Positions 36,491 through 46,980 of a stretch of DNA of 64,000 nt are shown here, piece after piece. Location: NCBI RefSeq assembly GCF_000733725.1, contig NZ_JMQM01000001.1, forward strand, positions 930,001 through 994,000, written 5' to 3'. Both the position numbers and the translations under genes were made by a program. The stretch's first letter is position 1. Every line of letters begins with the position of its first letter. Under the pieces are notes generated by a model. The model did no database searches and was not told where the DNA came from. It saw only the letters and a list, made by a program, of their open reading frames with translations. The DNA comes from Nitratireductor basaltis (GTDB lineage: Bacteria; Pseudomonadota; Alphaproteobacteria; Rhizobiales; Rhizobiaceae).

Positions 36491-37756
36491 ATGAACATTC
36501 AAACACCCGTAAAGCATACGCCTGCCGAGGAAGCGCTGATCGCTTCCTATGGTGCGCGTGCGGCCGACCTGCCAGGTGACGGCAGCGTTACGCTGAAGCG
36601 CGACAATGCGGTGGAACTCCTCAAGCGCGGCCTTCCCACCCGCAAGGTGGAAGCGTGGCACTATACGGATCTTCGTCGACTTCTGTCGCAGGTTCCGTCC
36701 TTCGACCCGTCGGCCAGTGTCGAAACGATTGAGCCGCTTCTGGCGGGCTCGGACGTTCTGGTCGTCGCGAATGGTTTTGCCAATCGCGACATTGCTCTGG
36801 AGCAGGTTTCGGTATCAACGGTTGCGGATAAGCTCTCGGACGGAAGTCTCGCCGAGCTTCTTGGCACCGCAGGCGATGACGACACGGTTTCGGCGATCAA
36901 TTCAGCACTGGTTTCCGATGGCTATGTCATCGACATCGAAGCCGGGTGCGAGGTCGAGCGTCCCATTGAACTGCAGAACCTGCAGGCCGGCGGTCAGGCC
37001 CATGCGCGTTTCGTGGTGAAGGCCGGTGCTGGTGCCAAGGCGACCATCGTTGAACGCCAGACCGGTAGCGGTGAGGCGCTTGTCTCCAGCATCGCGCATC
37101 TTGATGTCGCCGATGGTGCCGAGATCACCTGGATCATCGTTCAGGAGCAGCCGGAGAATGTCAGCAATCTCGGCCAGCTCAACCTGACGATTGGCAGCAA
37201 TGCGAAGGCCACCGTCTTCATCATGAATGCCGGCGGCAAGCTTGTTCGTCAGGAACTGCGTATCGCCGCGAAAGGCGAGGGCAGTGACTTCCGCCTGCGT
37301 GGCGTGAACCTGCTTTCTGGCGAAACGCATACGGATGTGACCATGGTTCTCGACCATATCGCACCGGGTACGGAATCGACCGAGACCATCCGCAATGTGG
37401 TGACTGGCAAGGCCGAAGGTGTGTTCCAGGGGCAGATCCGTGTGGATCGCGAGGCCCAGAAAACTGACGCCAAGATGGCGTGCAACACGCTTCTTCTGTC
37501 GGATGAAGGCAGCTTCTCGGCCAAGCCGGAGCTGGAAATCTTCGCCGACGACGTGGCCTGCGGCCATGGTGCCACAGTTGCCGAGATCGACGAGAACCAT
37601 CTCTTCTATCTCATGGCGCGCGGCATCGACGAGAAGACGGCACGCGGCCTTCTGGTCAAGGCATTCCTGGCCGAGGTGATCGAAGAACTCGACGACGAGG
37701 CTCTGATCGAGGCGCTCGAAGCAAAGCTCGACGCCTGGTTCGCCGAGCACGGCTAA
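36491..37756 (+). CDS. sufD: Fe-S cluster assembly protein SufD
   Basis: SufB paralogue that completes the SufBC2D scaffold and helps bring iron. The 421-aa product has an N-terminal helical part (EALIASYGARAADLPG) and a beta-helix core. Its C-terminus reads CGHGATVAEIDENHLFYLMA, the SufB/SufD signature. ATG at 36491, 8 nt after sufC. Confidence 0.96.
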   Translation: MNIQTPVKHTPAEEALIASYGARAADLPGDGSVTLKRDNAVELLKRGLPTRKVEAWHYTDLRRLLSQVPSFDPSASVETIEPLLAGSDVLVVANGFANRDIALEQVSVSTVADKLSDGSLAELLGTAGDDDTVSAINSALVSDGYVIDIEAGCEVERPIELQNLQAGGQAHARFVVKAGAGAKATIVERQTGSGEALVSSIAHLDVADGAEITWIIVQEQPENVSNLGQLNLTIGSNAKATVFIMNAGGKLVRQELRIAAKGEGSDFRLRGVNLLSGETHTDVTMVLDHIAPGTESTETIRNVVTGKAEGVFQGQIRVDREAQKTDAKMACNTLLLSDEGSFSAKPELEIFADDVACGHGATVAEIDENHLFYLMARGIDEKTARGLLVKAFLAEVIEELDDEALIEALEAKLDAWFAEHG

Positions 37757-37818
37757 TCATGGATCGAGGGCAGGGGAAACGCTGCCCTCATCTGCCAAAC
37801 TGACAGGAAGCGGAAGAG

Positions 37819-39060
37819 ATGGACCAGGACACTATGCCCAAAGCGTTCGATGTCGAGGCAGTGCGGCGCGATTTTCCGATCCTGTCACGCGAGGTCTATG
37901 GCAAGCCGCTGGTCTATCTGGACAATGGTGCGTCCGCGCAGAAGCCGCAGGCGGTCATCGACGCGGTGTCCGAGGCTTACTCGACCACCTATGCCAATGT
38001 TCATCGCGGGCTGCATTTCCTCTCCAATGCCGCCACCGACGCTTATGAGGCCGCGCGCGAAACGGTGCGCGACTACCTGGGAGCCGAAAGCACCGATCAG
38101 ATCATCTTCACCAAGGGAGCGACCGAGGCGATCAACGCAGTCGCCTATGGCTATGCAATGCCGCGCATCGGCGAAGGTGACGAAATTGCGCTGTCGGTGA
38201 TGGAGCATCACTCCAATATCGTGCCATGGCATTTCCTGCGGGAGCGGCAGGGCGCGAAGCTCAACTGGATTCCCGTCGAGGATGATGGTTCCATTGCAAT
38301 GGAAGCCTTCGAGGCGAGCCTGACCGAGCGCACGAAACTTGTTGCCATCACGCATATGTCGAACGTGCTTGGCACGGTCAATCCGGTGAAGGAGATGATC
38401 GCGATCGCTCATGCGCGGGGTATCCCCGTGCTGGTCGATGGCAGCCAGGCGGCAGTGCATATGCCGGTCGACATGCGCGACCTTGATTGCGACTTTTACG
38501 TCTGCACTGGTCACAAGCTTTACGGGCCTTCGGGCATCGGTGTGCTCTACGGGAAGAAACATCTTCTGGAAGAGATGCGTCCCTTCCAGGGCGGCGGCGA
38601 GATGATCGAGGATGTCTCGGTCGACGGCGTTACCTATAACGACCCGCCACATCGCTTCGAGGCAGGCACGCCGCCTATCGTGCAGGCTATCGGCCTTGGT
38701 GCCGCGCTTCGCTATGTGCAGGGTGTGGGGCGCGAAGCCATAGCACAGCATGAGGCGGAGCTTTCCCGCTATGCGCATGAGCAGCTTCATGGCATCAACA
38801 GCCTGCGCATCATCGGTGAAGCGCCGGGGAAGGGCGCGATCATATCCTTCGAGCTTGAAGGCATTCACGCACATGATGTGGCAATGGTCATCGACCGTTC
38901 CGGTGTGGCGGTACGTGCAGGCACTCATTGCGCGCAGCCGCTTCTGAAGCGTTTTGGCGTGACCTCGACATGTCGTGCCTCATTCGCCATGTATAATACG
39001 AAGCAGGAAGTGGACGCGCTGGTGGAAGCGCTCGACAAGGCACGAAAGTTTTTTGGATAG
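37819..39060 (+). CDS. sufS: cysteine desulfurase SufS (group II)
   Basis: PLP-dependent sulfur donor for SufBCD. The start at 37819 (MDQDTMPKAFDVEAVRRDFP) follows a GGAAGAG. The 413-aa product has PLP Lys in TGHKLYGP and active-site Cys in VRAGTHCAQPLLKRFGV, the long-loop group II pattern. No sufE is in the operon; if SufS needs one it lies elsewhere. It is 62 nt after sufD and 4 nt before sufT. Confidence 0.97.
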   Translation: MDQDTMPKAFDVEAVRRDFPILSREVYGKPLVYLDNGASAQKPQAVIDAVSEAYSTTYANVHRGLHFLSNAATDAYEAARETVRDYLGAESTDQIIFTKGATEAINAVAYGYAMPRIGEGDEIALSVMEHHSNIVPWHFLRERQGAKLNWIPVEDDGSIAMEAFEASLTERTKLVAITHMSNVLGTVNPVKEMIAIAHARGIPVLVDGSQAAVHMPVDMRDLDCDFYVCTGHKLYGPSGIGVLYGKKHLLEEMRPFQGGGEMIEDVSVDGVTYNDPPHRFEAGTPPIVQAIGLGAALRYVQGVGREAIAQHEAELSRYAHEQLHGINSLRIIGEAPGKGAIISFELEGIHAHDVAMVIDRSGVAVRAGTHCAQPLLKRFGVTSTCRASFAMYNTKQEVDALVEALDKARKFFG

Positions 39061-39064
39061 CGAT

Positions 39065-39463
39065 ATGACGGACATGGTCGAAAACACCTCGGTGCCGAGC
39101 ACCGACGAGCCGGTCAAGACGGAGCCGAACGCCAATTCCGCGATTCCGCAGGAAGAACTGGCGCGGCTGAGCGACGATATCATCAGCGCTCTGAAAACGG
39201 TTTATGACCCGGAGATACCCGCCGACATCTACGAACTCGGCCTGATCTACAAGATCGACATCGAGGATGACCGGTCGGTAAAGATCGAGATGACGCTGAC
39301 CGCACCGGGCTGTCCGGTCGCAGGCGAAATGCCCGGCTGGGTGGAAAATGCCGTCAGCACGGTCGAGGGTGTCAGCGATGTCGAGGTTTCCATGACCTTC
39401 GACCCACCATGGACGCCGGACCGCATGTCCGAAGAAGCGCAGGTTGCCGTCGGCTTTTACTGA
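39065..39463 (+). CDS. sufT: SUF system protein SufT (DUF59/MIP18 family)
   Basis: Fe-S assembly accessory of the MIP18 (DUF59) family, thought to help cluster maturation or transfer under high demand. The start at 39065 (MTDMVENTSVPS) was taken because earlier codons overlap sufS. The 132-aa product has a disordered N-terminus to about residue 30, then the DUF59 core with TVYDPEIPADIYELGLIYKI and MTLTAPGCPVAGEMP including its conserved Cys. Confidence 0.93.
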   Translation: MTDMVENTSVPSTDEPVKTEPNANSAIPQEELARLSDDIISALKTVYDPEIPADIYELGLIYKIDIEDDRSVKIEMTLTAPGCPVAGEMPGWVENAVSTVEGVSDVEVSMTFDPPWTPDRMSEEAQVAVGFY

Positions 39464-39551
39464 TCTGCCCTTGTCGGCAGAAGTCCCGATCGCCATCTTG
39501 TGCAAAGCAACCTTCCGCGAGTCTTTCACCTCGCCGTGAATGGAGAATGAT

Positions 39552-39935
39552 ATGGGCCGCTTTCAGGTAATTTCTCTCACCGACGCTGCTGCAACCCGTG
39601 TGCGCGAAATCGTTGACGCACGTGAAGATGCGGCAGGCGTGCGCGTGGGTATCAAGAAAGGTGGCTGTGCAGGCATGGAGTATACGGTAGACCTCGTCAC
39701 CGAGCCCAACCCCGCGGACGATCATGTCGAACATGAAGGCGCACATGTCTATGTGGCGCCAGAGGCTGCGCTATTCCTGCTGGGCACTCAGATGGATTTC
39801 GAAGTGACGACGCTTCGCACCGGTTTCGTCTTCAACAATCCGAACCAGAGTTCAGCATGTGGCTGTGGCGAGTCGGTCGAGTTGAAGCCTGCGGATCTCA
39901 AGGCGCTGGCCGAAGCCCGCGCACAGAATGCGTGA
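39552..39935 (+). CDS. sufA: Fe-S cluster assembly accessory protein SufA/IscA
   Basis: A-type carrier that receives clusters or iron and passes them to apo-proteins. The start at 39552 (MGRFQVISLTDAAATRV) follows GGAGAATGAT; ATG at 39540 is also in frame. The 127-aa product has the three conserved Cys: first in KKGGCAGMEY and the final pair in SACGCGES. It is the last gene of the suf operon, 88 nt after sufT. Confidence 0.96.
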   Translation: MGRFQVISLTDAAATRVREIVDAREDAAGVRVGIKKGGCAGMEYTVDLVTEPNPADDHVEHEGAHVYVAPEAALFLLGTQMDFEVTTLRTGFVFNNPNQSSACGCGESVELKPADLKALAEARAQNA

Positions 39936-39971
39936 TCCAGACGGTCGCAATCAGCTGCTGATACTGGCACA

Positions 39972-39993
39972 AACCGGCGAGTGATCGCCGGTT
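39972..39993. terminator. bidirectional hairpin between sufA and helicase
   Basis: Perfect 9-bp stem AACCGGCGA/TCGCCGGTT (39972-39980 with 39985-39993) with a 4-nt loop, in the 66-nt gap between two convergent genes. The T-run is weak on both strands. Confidence 0.55.
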
Positions 39994-40001
39994 CTACGGT
40001 T

Positions 40002-41483
40002 TCAGACCTTGCCCGGGACCTTCATGAAGTCGGGGATATTGTCACCAAATCCTATGGGGGCATCATCGTCGCGATTGCGCGCCCTGGACTTGCTGTTAGA
40101 AGCCTTGATCGCGCTCTTGCGCTCCTCACGTGGCTTTTCAATCTTCTCTTCCGCCGCAACTTCAGGAGTTTTGGCTTCCTGAGGGGTATCAGCCTCGCTG
40201 GATGCGGAGGGCTTGCGCTTGCGGGTACGGGTATTGCGTGAGTCTTCGGAAGTGCTCTTGCCGCCGGCCTTCTTGCCACGCTGCGGCTTCTCATCGCCCT
40301 GATCCTCCGCCTCGAGCGTGGACAGGTCGCCATCGAGCCACTCGACGTCCTCACCGATCAGTTTCTCGATGGAATCGAGATATTTCGCGTCGCCCTTGGC
40401 GACCAGGGTGAAAGCCTTGCCAGAACGACCCGCCCGTCCCGTTCGACCGATGCGGTGCACATAGTCATCGGCGTGAGTGGGAATGTCGTAGTTGATGACG
40501 TGGCTCACGTCAGGAATATCAAGTCCGCGTGCGGCAACATCAGATGCGACCAGCAAGGACAATTTCCCTTTTCGGAAATTGTCGAGCATCATCATGCGCG
40601 CGCGCTGGTCCATGTCGCCATGCAATGCGCCGGCATCGAACTCATGGCGTGCCAGCGACCGGAAAAGCGTGGCAACTTCCGACTTGCGATTGCAGAAAAT
40701 GATCGCGTTTTTCAACTGATCGCCTTCGCCGCGGATCAACTCACGCAGACGCGCGCGCTTGGCCCAGGGCTTGGAACCCGTCTTCACCAGTTTCTGGGTG
40801 ATGTTGATGTTCGTGGAAGCGGGCTTTGCCACCTCGACACGTACCGGCGCCTGAAGAAACTGCTGCGTCAGCTTGGTGATCTCGGGCGGCATTGTCGCCG
40901 AGAAGAAAAGCGTCTGGCGGGTAAAGGGGATCAGTTTGCAGATGCGCTCGATGTCGGGGATGAAGCCCATGTCCAGCATGCGGTCGGCTTCGTCGATGAC
41001 GAAGATGTCCACGCCTGTCAGGAGCAGCTTTCCGCGCTCGAAGTGATCGAGCAGGCGACCGGGTGTGGCGATGAGAACATCCGCGCCACGCTCCAGCTTC
41101 TTTTCCTGCTCATCAAATGAAACTCCGCCGATGAGCAGCGCGATGTTCAGCCGATGGTTCTTGCCGTATTTGATGAAGTTTTCTTCGACCTGGGCGGCAA
41201 GTTCACGCGTCGGCTCCAGGATCAGCGTACGCGGCATGCGGGCACGCGCGCGGCCACGTTCCAGACGTGTCAGCATGGGAAGAACAAAGGAGGCGGTCTT
41301 GCCTGTTCCCGTCTGGGCTATGCCCAGAACATCCTTGCCTTCAATTGCATGGGGTATCGCACCCGCCTGGATGGGCGTGGGCGTTGTGTAACCTGCATCG
41401 GTAACAGCCGAAAGAACCTTGGGTGAAAGGCCGAGTTCGGCAAATGTCACAGCTTCCTGTGCGGTTTTATTGTCTTCTGACAC
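40002..41483 (-). CDS. DEAD-box RNA helicase, RhlE-like
   Basis: ATP-dependent RNA helicase, probably for rRNA maturation, degradosome or cold adaptation. The 493-aa product has the Q motif (FAELGLSPKVLSAVTDAGYTTP...PIQ) at about 15-40, motif I AQTGTGKT, PTRELA, DEAD (VIDEADRMLDMGF), SAT (FFSATMP) and motif VI HRIGRTGRAGRSG. The C-terminal about 110 residues are basic/acidic low-complexity and lack a further domain. Start ATG at 41483 (MSEDNKTAQEAVTF). A 217-nt gap upstream shows no other gene. Confidence 0.94.
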   Translation of the reverse strand: MSEDNKTAQEAVTFAELGLSPKVLSAVTDAGYTTPTPIQAGAIPHAIEGKDVLGIAQTGTGKTASFVLPMLTRLERGRARARMPRTLILEPTRELAAQVEENFIKYGKNHRLNIALLIGGVSFDEQEKKLERGADVLIATPGRLLDHFERGKLLLTGVDIFVIDEADRMLDMGFIPDIERICKLIPFTRQTLFFSATMPPEITKLTQQFLQAPVRVEVAKPASTNINITQKLVKTGSKPWAKRARLRELIRGEGDQLKNAIIFCNRKSEVATLFRSLARHEFDAGALHGDMDQRARMMMLDNFRKGKLSLLVASDVAARGLDIPDVSHVINYDIPTHADDYVHRIGRTGRAGRSGKAFTLVAKGDAKYLDSIEKLIGEDVEWLDGDLSTLEAEDQGDEKPQRGKKAGGKSTSEDSRNTRTRKRKPSASSEADTPQEAKTPEVAAEEKIEKPREERKSAIKASNSKSRARNRDDDAPIGFGDNIPDFMKVPGKV

Positions 41484-41700
41484 GAATTAGCTGTCTTTGC
41501 TTCTCAACAAAAAAGAGGATGAACGCTATGCGGCAGACCGGATGGGTGATCCGTGTTGGGGCCTAGAGCGTGCCTGACGCATTGTCAACCACAGTATAAA
41601 CAGGTCTGGCGCACGAATATATCCAAATCGCTCTGCCTGGGCATTCTTTTACGAGAATGTTTAATGTCGCCATCCGGTTCCGCGGATGTAGTTACCATCC

Positions 41701-42474
41701 TCAATAGCGAAATTGTTCGGAGAGAATACGCTCGTCCCAGGAATGGCTCGCATCGAACATTACTGTAACGGTCAGATCATGGGACTCGCGCACGCGCACG
41801 CGCTGTACCGATTTTATCTCGGTGTGATCTGCCACCGCGTTCACCGGGCGCTTTTGCGGTTCGAGGATCTCGAAATCAACGGTGGACTGGTTGGGAAGCA
41901 GTGCGCCGCGCCAGCGCCTCGGTCGGAAGGGGCTGACGGGGGTGAGCGCCAGAAGCGGTGCGTCCAGCGGCAGGATCGGACCTTGTGCGGAAAGATTGTA
42001 GGCGGTGGAGCCGGCGGGCGTGGCCACCATCACTCCGTCACAGATGAGCTCTTCCAGACGTTCCTTCTCGTCGATTGCGATCCTGATCTTTGCCGCCTGA
42101 TAGGACTGGCGCAGCAATGAGACTTCGTTGATGGCAAGAGCCTTGTGGCTGAGGCCTTCTGCATCGGTTGCGGTCATTTCCAGCGGGCGTATCGTTTCGG
42201 GAACGGCTGCGGCGATGCGCTCCCGCAAGCCTTCCTCGCGATATTCATTCATCAAGAAACCGATCGTGCCGCGATTCATGCCATAGATGCGCTTGCCGCT
42301 GCCCATCGTGTCACGCATCGTTTGCAGCATGAAGCCGTCACCGCCCAAAGCCACGATGATGTCGGCATCCGCCAGCTTTTCCTGCCCATAAAGCGCGGAA
42401 AGCCGTGCCGCGGCCTCACGGGCATCCTCCGTTTCCGCCGAGACAAAGGTTATCGCTGCAGGAAATTCTGACAT
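41701..42474 (-). CDS. nadK: NAD kinase
   Basis: Phosphorylates NAD to NADP in the cytoplasm. It is 257 aa. The catalytic GGDG is in [16 protein letters not shown] at about residue 45, the NE region is [15 protein letters not shown], and [22 protein letters not shown] follows. This is the shorter alphaproteobacterial form. Confidence 0.95.
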   Translation of the reverse strand: MSEFPAAITFVSAETEDAREAAARLSALYGQEKLADADIIVALGGDGFMLQTMRDTMGSGKRIYGMNRGTIGFLMNEYREEGLRERIAAAVPETIRPLEMTATDAEGLSHKALAINEVSLLRQSYQAAKIRIAIDEKERLEELICDGVMVATPAGSTAYNLSAQGPILPLDAPLLALTPVSPFRPRRWRGALLPNQSTVDFEILEPQKRPVNAVADHTEIKSVQRVRVRESHDLTVTVMFDASHSWDERILSEQFRY

Positions 42475-42628
42475 TGAAAGTTGTGTCCCGGTCTATCCAA
42501 GCGAAAGGCGGTTATCGCCTAGCACGCGTAAAAGCTGCTGCAAAGCGCGACACCGGCGCGACTAGACCTGCAGATAAAGCACAGAAACCATTTCCAAAGA
42601 CGAAACTTTTTGCTATGCGCACGCCACT

Positions 42629-42704
<76 letters not shown>

Positions 42705-42736
42705 TTTCTGGAAATTTCCGCGCCTATCTGATCCGC

Positions 42737-43561
42737 TCAGCCCTTCAGCGCCTGCCGTGCTATGTACAGCGATACGGCTGCTGCGTTGGATACGTTGAGC
42801 GAACGGATCGCGCCTGGCATGTCGAGACGGGCGAGGGCGGTAACCGTTTCGCGCGTCTTCTGGCGCAGGCCTTTTCCTTCAGCTCCAAGGACCAGGGCGA
42901 TCTTCCCGCCTTCCAAGGTTCCTTCCAGCGGTTCGGGGCCTTCCGAATCCAAACCGACCGTCTGGAAGCCGGCAGCGTGAAGTTCCTCAATCGCATTGGC
43001 GAGATTTCGAACCTCTATATGATCGATATGCTCAAGGGCTCCCGATGCCGATTTGGCGAGAACGCCTGATTCGGCAGGGCTGTGCCTTGTCGTTGTCACC
43101 AATGCGTCCACGTTAAATGCGACGGCCGAACGCATGATGGCCCCCACATTGTGTGGATCGGTGACCTGGTCGAGAACAAGGACGAGGCTGGCCCTGCCCA
43201 ACTCGCTGAGCGCCTTGGCCTTGCGGCGATGGGCTTCGACGACCACGCCCTGGTGTACGGCCTCGCTGCCCACCAATGCATCGATTGCCTTCGGCTCCAC
43301 GAGTTCTGCGGGATAGGGCAGGGCGTGCAGGTCCCCGAGCTCCAGCCTTTGGGCGGCATTGCGGGTGACAAACATGCGCAGGATCTTGCGCGAGGGATTG
43401 TCGAGCGCGGCCCGAACCGTGTGAAGGCCGTAGAGGCGCACCTGGTGCTCTGGCAGGTCAGGCGCGCTTGGTGCCGTGACCTGCTTGCGTTCGCGATGGG
43501 CCCGCCTGAGGCGCGCATAGTGGCTGTCTTTGGCCGAGCCGGCCTTCTTCTCATCTGTCAT
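42737..43561 (-). CDS. rlmB: 23S rRNA (guanosine-2'-O)-methyltransferase RlmB
   Basis: SpoU-family (SPOUT) methyltransferase that modifies G2251 in the 23S peptidyl-transferase loop. The start at 43561 (MTDEKKAGSAKDSHYARLRR) avoids an unconserved 13-codon extension. The 274-aa product has an N-terminal substrate-binding domain with QVRLYGLHTVRAALDNP. The trefoil-knot catalytic part contains VTDPHNVGAIMRSA, LVLGAEGKGLRQ and SLNVSNAAAVSLYIA. It lies on the minus strand between tRNA-Thr and the tRNA-Tyr promoter, on the opposite strand to both. Confidence 0.95.
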   Translation of the reverse strand: MTDEKKAGSAKDSHYARLRRAHRERKQVTAPSAPDLPEHQVRLYGLHTVRAALDNPSRKILRMFVTRNAAQRLELGDLHALPYPAELVEPKAIDALVGSEAVHQGVVVEAHRRKAKALSELGRASLVLVLDQVTDPHNVGAIMRSAVAFNVDALVTTTRHSPAESGVLAKSASGALEHIDHIEVRNLANAIEELHAAGFQTVGLDSEGPEPLEGTLEGGKIALVLGAEGKGLRQKTRETVTALARLDMPGAIRSLNVSNAAAVSLYIARQALKG

Positions 43562-43652
43562 GATCCAACGCCTATAAACGATGAGGCCGCCGCCTGCCAT
43601 CAGGCTGTTGGGCGAGGCGGCAAAATTTTATCCACGGAGTGCTGTCACACGG

Positions 43653-43681
43653 TTGACAGAAGAAGTCGTCCTCGCCATAAC
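43653..43681 (+). promoter_or_regulatory. sigma-70-like promoter of tRNA-Tyr/tRNA-Gly/tuf
   Basis: TTGACA (43653-43658), 17-nt spacer, CATAAC (43676-43681). It is 73 nt upstream of tRNA-Tyr and likely drives tRNA-Tyr, tRNA-Gly and perhaps the first tuf. Confidence 0.7.
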
Positions 43682-43754
43682 GCGCCTCGCAGACGGGCCG
43701 AGGCCAGAACCGAGGCCCAGACGCACAAGTAGCTCGCTACACGGTTCCGGTTCC

Positions 43755-43839
43755 GGAGGGGTGTCCGAGTGGTTAAAGGAGACGGACTGTAAATCCGTTC
43801 GCTATGCGTACGCTGGTTCGAATCCAGCCCCCTCCACCA
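43755..43839 (+). tRNA. tRNA-Tyr (anticodon GUA)
   Basis: Acceptor stem GGAGGGG/CCCCTCC (43755-43761 with 43829-43835), A discriminator, encoded CCA. The anticodon arm ACGGA-CTGTAAA-TCCGT gives GTA, and there is a long class II variable arm. Confidence 0.97.
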
Positions 43840-43902
43840 CCGGCCGGACCTGAGCGAGTTGCCCTCCAAGCGTTAAGCGAAAGGGGGCTGTTCACGCTGT
43901 AC

Positions 43903-43976
43903 GCGGGTATAGCTCAATGGTAGAGCAGCAGCCTTCCAAGCTGAATATGCGGGTTCGATTCCCGCTACCCGCTCCA
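43903..43976 (+). tRNA. tRNA-Gly (anticodon UCC)
   Basis: Acceptor stem GCGGGTA/TACCCGC (43903-43909 with 43966-43972), T discriminator, encoded CCA. The anticodon loop CTTCCAA gives TCC. The first anticodon-stem pair is a G-A mismatch. Confidence 0.96.
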
Positions 43977-44144
43977 GATGCTCCGATCACTAGAAGTGGT
44001 TTTGATTGCCGGGCCGGGCATGGCTTTTTGCGCGTTCGGCATTCGCGAACGGCTGAATGATGCATGCCCCCTTGTTTTTTTCGGCCATAGCCGCTAATCG
44101 CCCCCGCATCTGCAATTCCAACCACGCCGCCTAAGGGAAATAAG

Positions 44145-45320
<1,176 letters not shown>

Positions 45321-45346
45321 TCTCAACTCGATGTGGTAAGGATCAG

Positions 45347-45372
45347 GGGCGGGCCGCGAGGCTCGCCCTTTT
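45347..45372 (+). terminator. Rho-independent terminator after first tuf
   Basis: A 9-bp stem with one G-U pair (45347-45355 with 45360-45368), GCGA loop and four T. It starts 26 nt after the tuf stop. Confidence 0.8.
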
Positions 45373-45392
45373 CCGTTGGAGCAAATTTCGTC

Positions 45393-45662
45393 ATGTTGCG
45401 GACATATCTACTTTTGCTTCCGCTGCTGATATTGCCGGTCTGCCTTTCGTCCGTCATTCCGGCAAATTCGGATGTAAAATGTCCTGAACGACCGGCATGT
45501 CGTGGCTGTGGTTGCAAGGGTGGGCCAGGCTATCGTGGGCCCGACGGCAAGTGTGTCGGTTTCAAGGACCTCAATGAGAAATGCGGAGCATATCCGCATC
45601 CGCGCTGTGTTTTCGAGAATGCGCCGGGGACCGGTGCCAACAGCTACTGCGCACTTCACTGA
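45393..45662 (+). CDS. small Cys-rich exported protein, unknown function
   Basis: An 89-aa protein with no family I recognise. From the ATG at 45393 (MLRTYLLLLPLLILPVCLSS) there is a Sec-type signal peptide of about 25 residues, with likely cleavage near VIPANS. The mature part has eight Cys, four of them in the cluster CPERPACRGCGC, then GPGYRGPDGKCVGFKDL. An in-frame GTG at 45333 overlaps the tuf terminator and is rejected. Eight Cys suggest four disulfides in the periplasm. It lies between the tuf terminator and tRNA-Trp. Confidence 0.65.
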   Translation: MLRTYLLLLPLLILPVCLSSVIPANSDVKCPERPACRGCGCKGGPGYRGPDGKCVGFKDLNEKCGAYPHPRCVFENAPGTGANSYCALH

Positions 45663-45769
45663 GATCGGAAAATTTCTTCAGGAAATAGCCCCGCGATGGC
45701 CTTCGGACTCTGGACAATGCCGGCAGGGCGTAATATTGAACCGCCGTCGCAGCGCAATGCGCGCGGCAA

Positions 45770-45845
<76 letters not shown>

Positions 45846-45883
45846 TTTTCCCCACACGAGAAGCGCTATCCCTTAAAAGCCTC

Positions 45884-45912
45884 TTGCGCGTTGGGGGAAT
45901 CGCAATTATGTA
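45884..45912 (+). promoter_or_regulatory. candidate promoter of secE-nusG
   Basis: TTGCGC (45884-45889), 17-nt spacer, TATGTA (45907-45912). It is 168 nt upstream of secE. The -35 has two departures from consensus. Confidence 0.45.
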
Positions 45913-46079
45913 GAGCGGCAGACAGGCGGTGCGTGGAGCTGGCGAGCAGCTTTACGCGCCTTTGTTGCATGTGTGGAATACGGCAGCGATTCGCTAGGCC
46001 TATTTTGCATCCACCGGGTTGATCCGGGCGGTTACAAGATCCGGAGCAAATCCGGACGCTACAGAATAAAGAGCGGCAT

Positions 46080-46283
46080 ATGGCGTCGAAGACCACTAAT
46101 CCATTTACGTTCCTGCAGCAGGTGCGGTCGGAAACTGCCAAAGTGACTTGGCCGTCGCGGCGCGAGACACTTATCTCGACCCTTATGGTTATCGCCTTTG
46201 CGGCGCTGGCTGCGATTTTCTTCTTTGCCGCTGACCAGTTGATGGCGTGGGCAATCGAGCTGATCCTGCAGATCGGCAGCTGA
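46080..46283 (+). CDS. secE: preprotein translocase subunit SecE
   Basis: Essential single-pass subunit of the SecYEG channel. The 67-aa product has the amphipathic segment FLQQVRSETAKVTWPSRRET and one transmembrane helix at about 38-58, as in short alphaproteobacterial SecE. It is followed by nusG 31 nt later. Confidence 0.96.
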   Translation: MASKTTNPFTFLQQVRSETAKVTWPSRRETLISTLMVIAFAALAAIFFFAADQLMAWAIELILQIGS

Positions 46284-46314
46284 GCGCCACCAACGAACAG
46301 GAGTATTTTTTGAG

Positions 46315-46842
46315 ATGACTGCGCGTTGGTACATCGTCCACGCTTATTCGAATTTCGAGAAGAAAGTTTCCGAATCGATCGAAGAGCAGGCTCGCCAGAA
46401 GGGCTTGAGCCACGAGATCGAGCAGGTTGTCGTTCCGACCGAGAAGGTTGTCGAGGTGCGTCGCGGTCGCAAGGTTGACGCCGAGCGCAAGTTCTTTCCC
46501 GGCTATGTCCTGGTGAAGGCCAATCTGACCGATGCCGTGTTCTCGATGATCAAGAACACGCCGAAGGTCACCGGCTTTCTTGGGGATTCCAAGCCGGTAC
46601 CGATCACGCAGGCCGAAGCCGACCGTATCCTGAATCAGGTTCAGGAGGGTGTCGAGCGTCCGAAGCCTTCGATCAGCTTCGAGATCGGCGAGCAGGTGCG
46701 CGTCTCCGATGGTCCCTTCGCTTCCTTCAGCGGCTATGTGCAGGAAGTCGACGAGGAGCGTTCGCGCCTCAAGGTAGAGGTTTCGATCTTCGGGCGTGCA
46801 ACGCCTGTGGATCTGGAATTCGATCAGGTCGAAAAGCTCTGA
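46315..46842 (+). CDS. nusG: transcription termination/antitermination protein NusG
   Basis: Binds RNA polymerase and links it to Rho or the leading ribosome. The 175-aa product has the NGN domain with WYIVHAYSNFEKKV at the N-terminus and a C-terminal KOW domain (EQVRVSDGPFASFSGYVQEV). An AACAGGAG lies upstream of the ATG at 46315. Confidence 0.97.
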   Translation: MTARWYIVHAYSNFEKKVSESIEEQARQKGLSHEIEQVVVPTEKVVEVRRGRKVDAERKFFPGYVLVKANLTDAVFSMIKNTPKVTGFLGDSKPVPITQAEADRILNQVQEGVERPKPSISFEIGEQVRVSDGPFASFSGYVQEVDEERSRLKVEVSIFGRATPVDLEFDQVEKL

Positions 46843-46937
46843 TTGGATTGTCCGACCTCAGGTCGGGCTGAAACGGTGGAAGGTGGCTGCGGCTTTAGCC
46901 GGTTGCAGTGCAAGCCGAACCACCAAACTGCAACCGC

Positions 46938-46958
46938 CCCAACCGGAAACCGGTTGGG
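46938..46958 (+). other. hairpin in the rplK leader
   Basis: Perfect 9-bp stem (46938-46946 with 46950-46958) with an AAA loop, 22 nt before rplK. A shorter CCGACC/GGTCGG stem lies at 46852-46866. Such leaders in other bacteria carry the L1 autoregulatory site for rplKA; that role is inferred here. Confidence 0.45.
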
Positions 46959-46980
46959 CAAATGATAGGGCAGATTAGAG

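Noticed and set aside
39981-40241. 86-codon plus-strand frame after sufA
   Set aside because: Lies over the helicase 3' end and the hairpin, with no similarity.
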